14,667 nt of DNA. Source: Acidimicrobiia bacterium. Its GTDB lineage: Bacteria; Actinomycetota; Acidimicrobiia; Acidimicrobiales; AC-14. Positions 1 through 6,849 of the stretch are shown here, piece by piece (position 1 is the first letter of the stretch; every line of letters starts with the position of its first letter). The notes beneath the pieces were generated by a model. It did not search any database. It had not been told where the DNA came from and was given only the letters and a program-made list of their open reading frames with translations. Both the position numbers and the translations under genes were made by a program. The DNA lies in the NCBI GenBank assembly GCA_019243595.1, contig JAFAUA010000382.1, positions 1 to 14,667 of the forward strand, given 5' to 3'.

Positions 1-1184
1 GCGTGCACCGGCCGACGCACATCGACGAGCTCGACCGCGTCCTGGGCGGCGGGTTGGTACCTGGCTCGGTCACCCTTCTCGGCGGCGAGCCCGGGATCGG
101 AAAGTCGACCCTCCTGCTGCAGACGCTGACCTCACTGGCGCGCACCGGCGCTCGCTGCCTGCTCGTGTGCGGCGAGGAGTCGGCGGCCCAGGTGCGGATG
201 AGGGCCGGGCGACTGGACGCGATCGTGCCCAACCTGTGGCTGGTGGCCGACCCCGAGGTCCAGGGCGTGGTCGCCCACGTGCAGGAGCTCGAGCCCGACG
301 TGTTGGCCGTCGACTCCGTGCAGACGTTGTCCGACGTCGACCTGCCGGCGGCACCGGGCTCGGTCACCCAGGTGACCGAGTGCACCAACAGGCTCGTGCG
401 CCTCGCCAAGGAACGGGCGATCGCCACCGTCCTCGTCGGCCACGTCACCAAGGAGGGCACGCTCGCCGGCCCGCGCGTACTCGAGCACGCCGTTGACACG
501 GTGTTGTCCTTCGACGGCGATCGCCATCACGCCCTGCGCCTGTTGCGCGCCGCGAAGCACCGGTTTGGTGCCACTGGCGAGATCGGCTTGTTCGAGATGG
601 GCGAGACGGGTCTGTCGACAGTCGCCGATCCCGCCGCCCTTCTGCTCGCCGACCGCCAGCGGGGTGTCCCCGGCTGCGTCGTGACCCCCGTGCTCGAAGG
701 CGCACGCGCGCTCCTCGTCGAGATCCAGGGCCTCGTTTCCGCGATCGACGCCGACGCGAAAGTGATGGCGGTGCGCTCCACGCAGGGGCTGGATCCGAAG
801 CGGCTGTCGGTGCTTCTCGCCGTGCTCAACGCGCGGGCCGGCGTCAACCTGTACGGCGCCCACGTCTACGCGTCCGCGGTCGGTGGCGTGCGGGTGAACG
901 AACCGGCGATCGACCTCCCGATTGCTCTTGCCTTGGTCTCGACCCACCGCGGGCGGGCGGTGCCCGACGACCTCATCGTCTGCGGAGAAGTGGGCCTGGC
1001 CGGTGAAGTGCGGCAGGTCCCGCAGATCGGTCGGCGGTTGCAGGAGGCAGCACGCCTCGGGTTCAAGCGGGCGCTGGTGCCGGCGTCGACGCCCGACACC
1101 GTGCCGGGCATCGAGCTCTTGAAGGTCCGCACCATCGGCGAGGCCATCGGAGTGACCGGCCTCGCAAAGGCGGCGCCCAAGTAG
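1..1184 (+). CDS. radA: DNA repair protein RadA (Sms), 5' end missing
   Basis: RadA is a RecA-like ATPase that helps branch migration and processing of recombination intermediates. The visible 393 codons begin just before the ATPase core. The Walker A motif GEPGIGKST is at visible residues 28-36, a Walker B-like LAVDS at 101-105, and the RadA signature at 185-189 reads KHRFG where the family normally has KNRFG. The Lon-protease-like C-terminal domain follows to the end. The N-terminal four-cysteine zinc finger, about 60 residues, lies outside the window, so the GTG at position 3 is internal and not a start. The gene lies 9 nt upstream of disA, as in mycobacteria and bacilli. RadA is reported to interact with DisA and inhibit it in Mycobacterium. 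Identification is secure; the effect of the Asn-to-His change is unknown. Confidence 0.96.
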   Translation, partial: VHRPTHIDELDRVLGGGLVPGSVTLLGGEPGIGKSTLLLQTLTSLARTGARCLLVCGEESAAQVRMRAGRLDAIVPNLWLVADPEVQGVVAHVQELEPDVLAVDSVQTLSDVDLPAAPGSVTQVTECTNRLVRLAKERAIATVLVGHVTKEGTLAGPRVLEHAVDTVLSFDGDRHHALRLLRAAKHRFGATGEIGLFEMGETGLSTVADPAALLLADRQRGVPGCVVTPVLEGARALLVEIQGLVSAIDADAKVMAVRSTQGLDPKRLSVLLAVLNARAGVNLYGAHVYASAVGGVRVNEPAIDLPIALALVSTHRGRAVPDDLIVCGEVGLAGEVRQVPQIGRRLQEAARLGFKRALVPASTPDTVPGIELLKVRTIGEAIGVTGLAKAAPK

Positions 1185-1193
1185 AATCCTTTC
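1182..1193 (+). promoter_or_regulatory. Putative leaderless promoter (-10 TAGAAT) of disA
   Basis: TAGAAT at 1182-1187 fits the actinobacterial -10 consensus TANNNT and is followed by exactly 6 nt and then GTG. The start codon would therefore be the transcription start. The first three bases of the motif are the stop codon of radA. No Shine-Dalgarno sequence precedes the GTG, which supports a leaderless mRNA. No clear -35 was recognised. Confidence 0.5.
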
Positions 1194-2267
1194 GTGCCCC
1201 CCTGGCGAAGCGTCGCCATGACCGAGGCGCTGGCCGGCGTGGCGCCCGGCCGGCCACTGCGTGAAGGTCTGGACCGAATCCTCCAGGCGAACATGGGCGC
1301 GCTCATCGTCGTGGGTGACGGCCCCGAGGTGCTCGCGATTTGCAGCGGCGGCTTCCTGCTTGACGCCGAGTTCACACCCCAACGTCTGTCGGAGCTGGCC
1401 AAGATGGACGGCGCCATCATCCTGGCGTCCGATGCGAGCCGCATCGCCCGGGCCAACGTGCACCTGGTCCCGAACCCGCACGTGCCGACGTCGGAGACGG
1501 GCACCCGCCATCGCACCGCCGAGCGCGTTGCCCGCTCGATCCCGGTGCCGGTGATCTCGGTGTCGGAGGACATGTCGATGATCGCCGTCTATGTCGGCGA
1601 CCTGAAGCACCCGCTCGAACCGATCCAGCGGCTGCTGAACCGCGCCAACCAGGCCCTGCAGACGCTCGAGCGCTACAAGAACCGCCTCGACACGGTGTCG
1701 GGCTCGTTGAGCGCCCTCGAAGTCGAGGATCTGGTGACCGTGCGCGATGTCGCCACCGTGCTGCAGCGCGCCGAGATGGTGCGCCGCATCGCCGAGGAGA
1801 TCGAGGGCTACATCGTCGAGCTCGGAACCGACGGCCGTCTCGTCCTGCTCCAGCTCGAGGAGCTCATGGGCGGTGTCGAGGACGACCGGCGCCTCGTGAT
1901 CAAGGACTACTCGCAGGCCGACGACTCGTGGCAGCTCGGTCACGCCATGACGGCCCTGGCCGACCTCAGCACCGAGGACCTGCTCGACCTCAAGTCGGTG
2001 ATGAGCGTGCTGCACCTACCGGCCGAGGCCGGTGAGCTTGACATGAGCTTGCAGCCCCGTGGCTATCGGCTCCTGTCGAAGATCCCCCGCCTTCCCGACA
2101 CCGTCATCGAGCGCATCGTGCAGCGTTTCGGCAACCTGCAGAAGATCATGCGCGCCACGATCGACGACCTTGACGACGTCGAAGGCGTCGGCAGTACCCG
2201 CGCGAGAGCGATCAAGGACGGTCTCTCCCGCCTCGCAGAGACCTCCATCCTCGATCGCTACTCGTAA
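1194..2267 (+). CDS. disA: Diadenylate cyclase DisA, c-di-AMP synthase and DNA-scanning protein
   Basis: DisA condenses two ATP into the second messenger cyclic di-AMP and, in Bacillus, scans DNA and pauses at branched structures. At 357 aa it has almost exactly the mycobacterial length. The DAC domain carries the catalytic DGA at residues 72-74 and the GTRHRT motif at 103-108. A helical spine (about 140-290) follows. The C-terminal helix-hairpin-helix DNA-binding domain (about 293-350) contains DDVEGVGSTRARAI. GTG at 1194 is preferred: it gives the family's N-terminal length and sits 6 nt after a -10-like hexamer. ATG at 1218 (residue 9) is the alternative, with no better ribosome site. It follows radA by 9 nt, the conserved radA-disA pair. 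Confidence 0.97.
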   Translation: MPPWRSVAMTEALAGVAPGRPLREGLDRILQANMGALIVVGDGPEVLAICSGGFLLDAEFTPQRLSELAKMDGAIILASDASRIARANVHLVPNPHVPTSETGTRHRTAERVARSIPVPVISVSEDMSMIAVYVGDLKHPLEPIQRLLNRANQALQTLERYKNRLDTVSGSLSALEVEDLVTVRDVATVLQRAEMVRRIAEEIEGYIVELGTDGRLVLLQLEELMGGVEDDRRLVIKDYSQADDSWQLGHAMTALADLSTEDLLDLKSVMSVLHLPAEAGELDMSLQPRGYRLLSKIPRLPDTVIERIVQRFGNLQKIMRATIDDLDDVEGVGSTRARAIKDGLSRLAETSILDRYS

Positions 2268-2291
2268 GAGGACGACTAACTAGTCCGAAAA

Positions 2292-2320
2292 GGCCATGCG
2301 AATGGCTCGACCGGGCCATT
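2292..2320 (+). promoter_or_regulatory. Two mutually exclusive hairpins between disA and the next gene
   Basis: GCCAT (2293-2297) pairs with ATGGC (2302-2306) around a GCGA tetraloop. The overlapping AATGGC (2301-2306) can instead pair with GCCATT (2315-2320) around an 8-nt loop. The middle arm is shared, so only one hairpin can form at a time. No T-run follows, so this is not a standard intrinsic terminator. It could be a processing or attenuation element, or chance. Confidence 0.3.
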
Positions 2321-2354
2321 GCTCAGTGTCCGCTTCGCGGTGAGGGTGGACTTC

Positions 2355-3776
2355 GTGCTGGGACGGAGAGGTCGGCTGGTTGCGGCCGCCCTCGTGCTCG
2401 GTGCGGCGGTCGGAGTGGTGCCCCACAGCGCCCGGGCGTCGGCAGACCTGGGCGGCTACGAGCTCACCGCCCACGCGCCGGTGCTCGAACTGGTCGTCGA
2501 CAGCGACGCTCTCCCCGTACCCGCCCATCCGGTCTTCGACGCCACCGTGCCGGAGACGACATCCTCGCTGGAGAGCGGCCTGGGCCACGGTCTGGCGTCG
2601 CTGGTCTGGCCCGGTGACTTGGCCGGGCACTTCGGGTCAGCGGTGAAGCAGCTCGGTCAGCTGTGCACGTCGATGCTCCCTATCGCCCTGCCCAATGTGC
2701 CGACCGAATGCACGCCGCTGCCCCAGCAAGTGAAGGACAACGCCGGTGCACTCAACGACCCGGTCAAGGCCGAGACGTTCTATCCGGGTGGCCCGACCGA
2801 CGACTCGTACACGTCCACGCCGCCATTGCCGGGCGTCACGATGAAGTCCCACGCCGCTGCGGACAAGGTCGAGTCGGTTGCCGGCTTTGCTTCGCTGGCC
2901 GCGCCCGGTCTCGGCACGCTCGGGTCGGTGACGTCCCGCAGCGTCACGAGCACGACCGGGGGCACGGCAACCAGCGAGGCGACGAGCGAGCTCTTCAACA
3001 TCGGTCTCGCGGGCGGACTGGTGGCGATCGACCACGTGCAGAGCACGGCCAAAGATTCGACCGACGGCGAGAAGGCGATCGGCGCCGGCAACACGGTGAT
3101 CGACGGACTCCGCATTGGCGGAGTCCCCGTCTCCATCAACGGTGATGGGCTGCACATCGGCGCGCTCTCGACGGCCGCCAACAACGCTCTCGCTAACCTG
3201 GGTTTGGAGATCAAGCTGACCGCCCCTGCGGTCCTCACCGAGGGCGCCAAGGGGTCGTTCTCGGCACCGCTGCTCACGATCAGCTACCGCGACGATCAGA
3301 ACGCGCTTGAGGCGGCGGCCGCCGCGCTCGGCCAGAAGCTCTCGACCGGACCGCTGCAGCAGCTCACCAGCGGACTGCAGCAATTGACGCTCGGCCCCCA
3401 AGCCAAGGTGACGGCCTCCGTCGGCGGCACAGTGGCGACGGTCGACGCGTCGCAGACGCTGCCGGTTCCGCCCGACACCACCGGCGCCACCCCTGTCGGC
3501 GGCGAGACACAGCCGGCGGTCGTCTCGACAGCCGCGACGAACGGCTCGCCACCCGCCGTCGAGAGTCTGACGTTTACGGCGGCGACGCCGGCATCGGTCA
3601 GCCGAAGCGCGCGGAGCCTGCCCGCGGCGCACTCGTCCGACCTTCTCGGAGGCTTCGGCGGACTGGCGTGGGGTCTGGTTCTCGCTGCTGTCGCCGCCTC
3701 GCTGGCACTGGCGTTCGGCCTCTATCGCTACGCGCTGGCGACCGACGTTGCGGGCGCGCGCGACTCGCTTCACTAA
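2355..3776 (+). CDS. Hypothetical secreted protein with C-terminal membrane anchor
   Basis: Not recognised as a named family. From GTG 2355 it is 473 aa. Residues 1-30 form a classical signal peptide: GRRGR, a hydrophobic core, then a probable cut after ARASA. The long Ser/Thr/Gly/Ala-rich exported region has only two cysteines, in the stretch LCTSMLPIALPNVPTEC, which may form a disulfide. A low-complexity Pro/Thr/Ala linker (about 375-430) leads to one transmembrane helix (about 440-462, LAWGLVLAAVAASLALAFGL) and a short tail, so a surface protein anchored at its C-terminus is likely. The middle part, with ATSELFNIGLAGGLVAIDHV, loosely recalls choice-of-anchor-type actinobacterial surface proteins; this is a weak impression only. 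In-frame TTG 2319, GTG 2340 and GTG 2346 are alternative starts. 2355 gives the best signal peptide, with GGTGG 6 nt upstream. Confidence 0.75.
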   Translation: MLGRRGRLVAAALVLGAAVGVVPHSARASADLGGYELTAHAPVLELVVDSDALPVPAHPVFDATVPETTSSLESGLGHGLASLVWPGDLAGHFGSAVKQLGQLCTSMLPIALPNVPTECTPLPQQVKDNAGALNDPVKAETFYPGGPTDDSYTSTPPLPGVTMKSHAAADKVESVAGFASLAAPGLGTLGSVTSRSVTSTTGGTATSEATSELFNIGLAGGLVAIDHVQSTAKDSTDGEKAIGAGNTVIDGLRIGGVPVSINGDGLHIGALSTAANNALANLGLEIKLTAPAVLTEGAKGSFSAPLLTISYRDDQNALEAAAAALGQKLSTGPLQQLTSGLQQLTLGPQAKVTASVGGTVATVDASQTLPVPPDTTGATPVGGETQPAVVSTAATNGSPPAVESLTFTAATPASVSRSARSLPAAHSSDLLGGFGGLAWGLVLAAVAASLALAFGLYRYALATDVAGARDSLH

Positions 3777-3787
3777 CGTCGCACGCC
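3774..3787 (+). promoter_or_regulatory. Putative -10 (TAACGT) before the dienelactone hydrolase gene
   Basis: TAACGT at 3774-3779 fits TANNNT and lies 8 nt before the GTG start. Its first three bases are the TAA stop of the gene upstream. There is no Shine-Dalgarno sequence in the 11-nt gap. Spacing is slightly long for a strictly leaderless start, so support is modest. Confidence 0.3.
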
Positions 3788-4429
3788 GTGCGCATCACGC
3801 TGCCGTCCGGCACAGCCGCCGAGTTGGCGCGTGCCGACAACAACAACATCGGCATCGCGCTGCACCCCGACATCATGGGACTGCGGCCGCTGTTCGACGA
3901 GCACGCGGCGCGTCTTGCATCGCAAGGCTTTACGACGTGCGCCATCGAACCTTGGCCGGGGCAGGAGGACCTCCCGCTCGAGAAACGGATGGACGCATCG
4001 TTCGATCTCGATCGAGTGCTCGGCGACCTTCAGGCGGCTGCAGACGCGACGGAATGCGAACGGGTCGGCGTGCTCGGCTTCTGCATGGGCGGCATGCAGG
4101 CGTTCCGCGCCGCCGGCACGGGACGTTTCCATCGCGCCGTCGCCTTCTACGGAATGATCGTGCCGCCCGAGGCGTGGCGGGTGCGGGGCAGGGATCCACT
4201 CGACATGCTCGCCAAGCCGGAGGCGTGCCGCACCCTGGCGGTTCTCGGCGGCAAGGATCCGTACACCCCGCCCGAAGACATCGATCGACTCCGCGGGCTC
4301 TCGAATGTGGAGACCGCCCTGTACCCCGAGGCCGAGCACGGCTTCGCCCATGCACCGGAGCGGCCTTCCCATCGGGCTGACGACGCCGCCGACGCGTGGC
4401 GGCGCGCCCTCGATTTCTTCCGCTCGTAA
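3788..4429 (+). CDS. Dienelactone hydrolase family alpha/beta hydrolase
   Basis: 213 aa, typical for the DLH family (PF01738), cytoplasmic with no signal sequence. The nucleophile elbow is GFCMGG with Cys99, as in true dienelactone hydrolases, rather than Ser. The other triad residues are Asp157 (GGKDPYTP) and His184 (EAEHGFAH). The acid strand E54-P-W after the early HPDIMGL segment is also family-like. These enzymes hydrolyse lactones or small esters; the substrate here cannot be read from sequence, and no aromatic-degradation genes lie nearby. GTG 3788 is chosen because homology begins at once (RITLPSGTAAEL). An open frame continues upstream inside the previous gene but has no family resemblance. 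The gene follows the surface-protein gene by 11 nt and ends 7 bp from the convergent crp-like gene. Confidence 0.88.
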   Translation: MRITLPSGTAAELARADNNNIGIALHPDIMGLRPLFDEHAARLASQGFTTCAIEPWPGQEDLPLEKRMDASFDLDRVLGDLQAAADATECERVGVLGFCMGGMQAFRAAGTGRFHRAVAFYGMIVPPEAWRVRGRDPLDMLAKPEACRTLAVLGGKDPYTPPEDIDRLRGLSNVETALYPEAEHGFAHAPERPSHRADDAADAWRRALDFFRS

Positions 4430-4436
4430 AGAACGG

Positions 4437-5093
4437 CTAGCGCGCTCGCCGCGTGAGTTGCTCGCGGTCCTTGATTCGGTACACGCGGTCTTGCTGCTCG
4501 AGCCATCCGAGCCTGACGAACTGGGAGATGGCCTTGTTCACGCGCTCGCGCGACGCGCCGACCATCGACGCCAGCTCCTCCTGGGTGACCGGCAGCTGGA
4601 ACTGATCGCCGTCGCCGGCGAGCTCCAGCAGGCGCTTGGCCGTGCGGCCGGGCACGTCGAGGAACACGGTGTCGGCCAACGCTTCGTCGACGGCGCGGAT
4701 GCGCCGGGCCAGCAGCTCGACGACGCTCCACAGGGCCTTCGGCTGTCGGTCGAGGGCCTCGCGGAGAGGCCCGTACGGCACGATGACCACCGTCGAGGTC
4801 TCGAGGGCCCGGGCGTCAGCGGATCGGATCCCGTCGAACAGACCCATCTCCCCGAAAAGGTCGCCCCCCTCCATGAGGGCGACCAGCGACTCACGGCCGT
4901 CCTCGGAACGATTGGCGATCGCCACTCGTCCGCGTTCGACGATGAACAGCTCGTTGGCCTCGTCGCCCTCACGAAAAAGCACGTCGTTGCGCTTCAGGTC
5001 CCGCCGGGCGCACTCTCCGGCGACCGCCTCGACCGCCTCGACATCAAGGCCCGCAAAAAACGGCGTGCTTGCGAGCAACGCGGCGTCCACCAC
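4437..5093 (-). CDS. Crp/FNR-family transcriptional regulator
   Basis: 218 aa, close to mycobacterial Crp in length and layout. The N-terminal cyclic-nucleotide-binding fold (about 5-115) includes a phosphate-binding cassette with GE at 81-82 and RSA at 90-92, so cAMP or a similar ligand is plausible. A dimerisation helix (about 118-140) leads to the winged helix: TQEELASMVGASRERVNKAI at 170-189 is the helix-turn-helix with the recognition helix SRERVNKA. The frame stays open upstream to 5471, but that part is antisense to carD and is not family-like. The tandem GTG GTG at 5093-5088 gives the right N-terminus; the first is used. It is divergent from carD and tail-to-tail with the hydrolase gene, ending 7 bp away. 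Targets are unknown; autoregulation is possible. Confidence 0.92.
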   Translation of the reverse strand: MVDAALLASTPFFAGLDVEAVEAVAGECARRDLKRNDVLFREGDEANELFIVERGRVAIANRSEDGRESLVALMEGGDLFGEMGLFDGIRSADARALETSTVVIVPYGPLREALDRQPKALWSVVELLARRIRAVDEALADTVFLDVPGRTAKRLLELAGDGDQFQLPVTQEELASMVGASRERVNKAISQFVRLGWLEQQDRVYRIKDREQLTRRAR

Positions 5094-5128
5094 GCGGCCG
5101 ACGATAGCTGGCGAAACCCCAGAACCAA
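5094..5128 (-). promoter_or_regulatory. Putative near-leaderless promoter of the crp-like gene
   Basis: On the minus strand, TTGGTT (5128-5123) and TATCGT (5106-5101) are separated by 16 nt, and TATCGT is 7 nt before the GTG start. TATCGT fits TANNNT. No ribosome-binding site precedes the start, which agrees with a leaderless or nearly leaderless transcript. Confidence 0.45.
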
Positions 5129-5137
5129 GTTGTCCTA

Positions 5138-5158
5138 AGAGTGGTTTCCTGGCACTCT
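5138..5158. promoter_or_regulatory. Inverted repeat in the crp-carD divergent region
   Basis: AGAGTG (5138-5143) and CACTCT (5153-5158) form a 6-bp dyad with a 9-nt spacer, between the crp-like gene and carD. It resembles a Crp site in having GTG...CAC halves, but the spacing is 1 nt longer than the TGTGA-N6-TCACA consensus and the flanking bases differ. It may be an operator for either gene; chance is not excluded. Confidence 0.25.
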
Positions 5159-5195
5159 GGAAGAGTCCCCCCGCAGTCTCATTCCTGGGAGAGGT

Positions 5196-5675
5196 ATGTC
5201 TTTCGACGTCGGAGACAAGGTCGTGTATCCGCATCACGGCGCAGCGATTATCGAGCGCCGGGAGAAGCGCAACGCCTTCGGCGAGAACCGTGAATACCTC
5301 GTCCTCAAGCTGGCATACGGCGACCTCACGCTGATGGTCCCGGCCGACAACACCGAGGAAGTCGGCCTGCGGGAGGTCATCAACGACGAGGAGGTCGAGG
5401 AGGTCTTCGCCGTCCTTCGCAAGAAGGAGGCTCGGATGCCCACCAACTGGTCGCGGCGCTTCAAGAACCACGTCGAGAAGCTGAAGTCGGGCGACATCTA
5501 CCAGGTCGCCGAGGTCGTCCGGAACCTGTCGATCCGGGACAAGGACAAGGGCCTGTCGGCGGGCGAGAAGCGGATGCTCACCAAGGCCCGCCAGATCCTC
5601 GTCTCCGAGCTCACCTTCGCCATCGGCGTCACCGAGGAAGAGGCCGAGGCGAAGCTCGACGACGCATTGCCGTAG
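5196..5675 (+). CDS. carD: CarD-family RNA polymerase-binding transcription regulator
   Basis: 159 aa, near the 162 aa of Mycobacterium tuberculosis CarD, and alignable along its length. The N-terminal RNAP-interacting domain (1-60) starts [13 protein letters not shown]. The C-terminal helical DNA-binding domain carries [19 protein letters not shown] with the conserved Trp that wedges into the promoter bubble, and [20 protein letters not shown]. In actinobacteria CarD binds RNAP beta at most promoters and stabilises open complexes, including those of rRNA. ATG 5196 has a good ribosome site, GGGAGAGG at 5187-5194. It heads the plus-strand run to yacL-ispD-ispF-rlmB; carD beside ispD-ispF is also the mycobacterial order. 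Confidence 0.97.
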   Translation: MSFDVGDKVVYPHHGAAIIERREKRNAFGENREYLVLKLAYGDLTLMVPADNTEEVGLREVINDEEVEEVFAVLRKKEARMPTNWSRRFKNHVEKLKSGDIYQVAEVVRNLSIRDKDKGLSAGEKRMLTKARQILVSELTFAIGVTEEEAEAKLDDALP

Positions 5676-5681
5676 TGAAGT

Positions 5682-5708
5682 AGGGCGTCCGGCTTATTCA
5701 GGGCGTCC
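5682..5708 (+). repeat. Direct repeat AGGGCGTCC x2 between carD and yacL
   Basis: AGGGCGTCC occurs at 5682-5690 and 5700-5708, an 18-bp period, in the 75-bp gap between carD and the PIN-TRAM gene. It could be a tandem regulator site, but no known regulator motif was recognised. Confidence 0.35.
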
Positions 5709-5750
5709 CAAGGCGTGCCGATACTCCTCACGGAGGGATTTGCGCGCCCA

Positions 5751-6836
5751 ATGTTCGTTGAGATCGCCAGGCTGCTGATTGTCCTGCTGGCTACCGGTGC
5801 CGGCTATGGCATCGCGCGCTCGTCGACGGCAGACGGCAGCCCCTGGATCGTGGTCGGCGCCGTGCTGGGCGCCTTGTTCGGCTACGTCGTCGGCGGCGTC
5901 GTCGCCCGCTTGCTCCGGCGGGGGATGGGCCGGGTCGAGGCCACCGTCGAACGAACGCCACCCGCTCAGCTGCTCGGCGGCGGGTTCGGCGGCGCCCTGC
6001 TGGGTGGTCTGTCGCTGCTCCTCGGCATCCCCGCGGTCGTGCTCATGCCCGGTCTGTCCGGATGGCCAGTGCTTGGGCTTCTCGTGTGGATCGGCCTGTA
6101 CGAGGGTTTCCGCATTGGCGCCCGCAAGAGCGAGGAGCTGCTGGCGATGGCCGGCCTGTCGACGCGGCCGCTCGTCCGCGCCTCACGCTACGGCGGCAAC
6201 GTGGCGCCCGACGCCCTGCTGGTCGACAGCAGTGCGGCGATAGACGGCCGGCTCCTTTCGATCACCACGGCCGGCTTCCTGCGAGGCGCGCTTCTCGTAC
6301 CCCGCTTCGTGCTCGACGAGCTCCAGGGGATCGCGGACGCGGCCGAACCCACCCGTCGTCGCCGTGGCCGTCGGGGGCTCGAGATCCTCGACAGCCTGCA
6401 GGGCGATCCACGCGTGAGCCTGCACGTTCTCGACGACGAGGTGCCAGAGTTCGAAGAGGTAGACGCCAAGCTGGTGGCGCTCGCCCGGCGGCTCGACGTC
6501 GGTCTGCTCACCACCGACTTCAACCTGCAGCGGGTCGCCGAGCTGCAGGGCGTCTCGGTGCTGAACCTGAACCGGCTGGCCGAGAGCATGCGGCCTGTCC
6601 ATGTGCCCGGCGAGGTGGTGCGGTTCACCGTGAGCCGCCCCGGCAAGGAGCCCGGTCAGGGTGTCGGCTTCCTCGATGACGGCACGATGGTGGTTGTCAG
6701 CGGGGCCGCCCAGCTCGTCGGCCAGGAGATCTCCCCGCGAGTGACGTCGAACGTGCAGACCTCTGTGGGGCGGATGCTATTTGCGACGCTCGACCCGACG
6801 GCACCCGCTGACGGCGAGGTCGCCCCTACAGGCTAG
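5751..6836 (+). CDS. yacL: YacL-like membrane protein with PIN and TRAM domains
   Basis: 361 aa. The N-terminal third holds about four hydrophobic helices (5-22, 32-54, 74-92, 94-118). A PIN-type nuclease domain (about 155-275) follows, with acidic residues Asp159 and Asp165 in VDSSAAIDGR, Glu190 in VLDEL, Asp238 in EVDAKL and Asp256 in TTDFNL. A TRAM RNA-binding domain (about 285-345) contains GVGFLDDGTMVVV and ends VQTSVGRMLFA. This is the Bacillus YacL architecture; the PIN domain suggests membrane-tethered RNA cleavage, though the target is not established. ATG 5751 is chosen because it starts the first helix as in the family. GTG 5715 is in frame, and GGAGGG at 5732-5737 sits rather far (13 nt) from the ATG. 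It lies between carD and ispD, the place it has next to ispD in Bacillus. Confidence 0.93.
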   Translation: MFVEIARLLIVLLATGAGYGIARSSTADGSPWIVVGAVLGALFGYVVGGVVARLLRRGMGRVEATVERTPPAQLLGGGFGGALLGGLSLLLGIPAVVLMPGLSGWPVLGLLVWIGLYEGFRIGARKSEELLAMAGLSTRPLVRASRYGGNVAPDALLVDSSAAIDGRLLSITTAGFLRGALLVPRFVLDELQGIADAAEPTRRRRGRRGLEILDSLQGDPRVSLHVLDDEVPEFEEVDAKLVALARRLDVGLLTTDFNLQRVAELQGVSVLNLNRLAESMRPVHVPGEVVRFTVSRPGKEPGQGVGFLDDGTMVVVSGAAQLVGQEISPRVTSNVQTSVGRMLFATLDPTAPADGEVAPTG

Positions 6837-6849
6837 AAACTCGGCCTAC

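Noticed and set aside
132..2015. A 627-codon open frame on the minus strand across radA and disA
   Set aside because: It is antisense to two conserved genes, its product is His/Asp/Arg-rich with no domain, and long antisense frames are expected at this G+C content.
2637..3773. A 378-codon minus-strand frame across the surface-protein gene
   Set aside because: Arg/Gly-rich shadow of a gene with a good signal peptide and anchor on the plus strand.
4430..4451. Terminator between the convergent hydrolase and crp-like genes
   Set aside because: Only a 4-bp stem (CGGC/GCCG) is visible with no T-run; too weak to call.
5094..5471. N-terminal extension of the Crp-like protein into carD
   Set aside because: The added residues have no Crp resemblance and lie antisense to carD; tandem GTG at 5093-5088 gives the family length.
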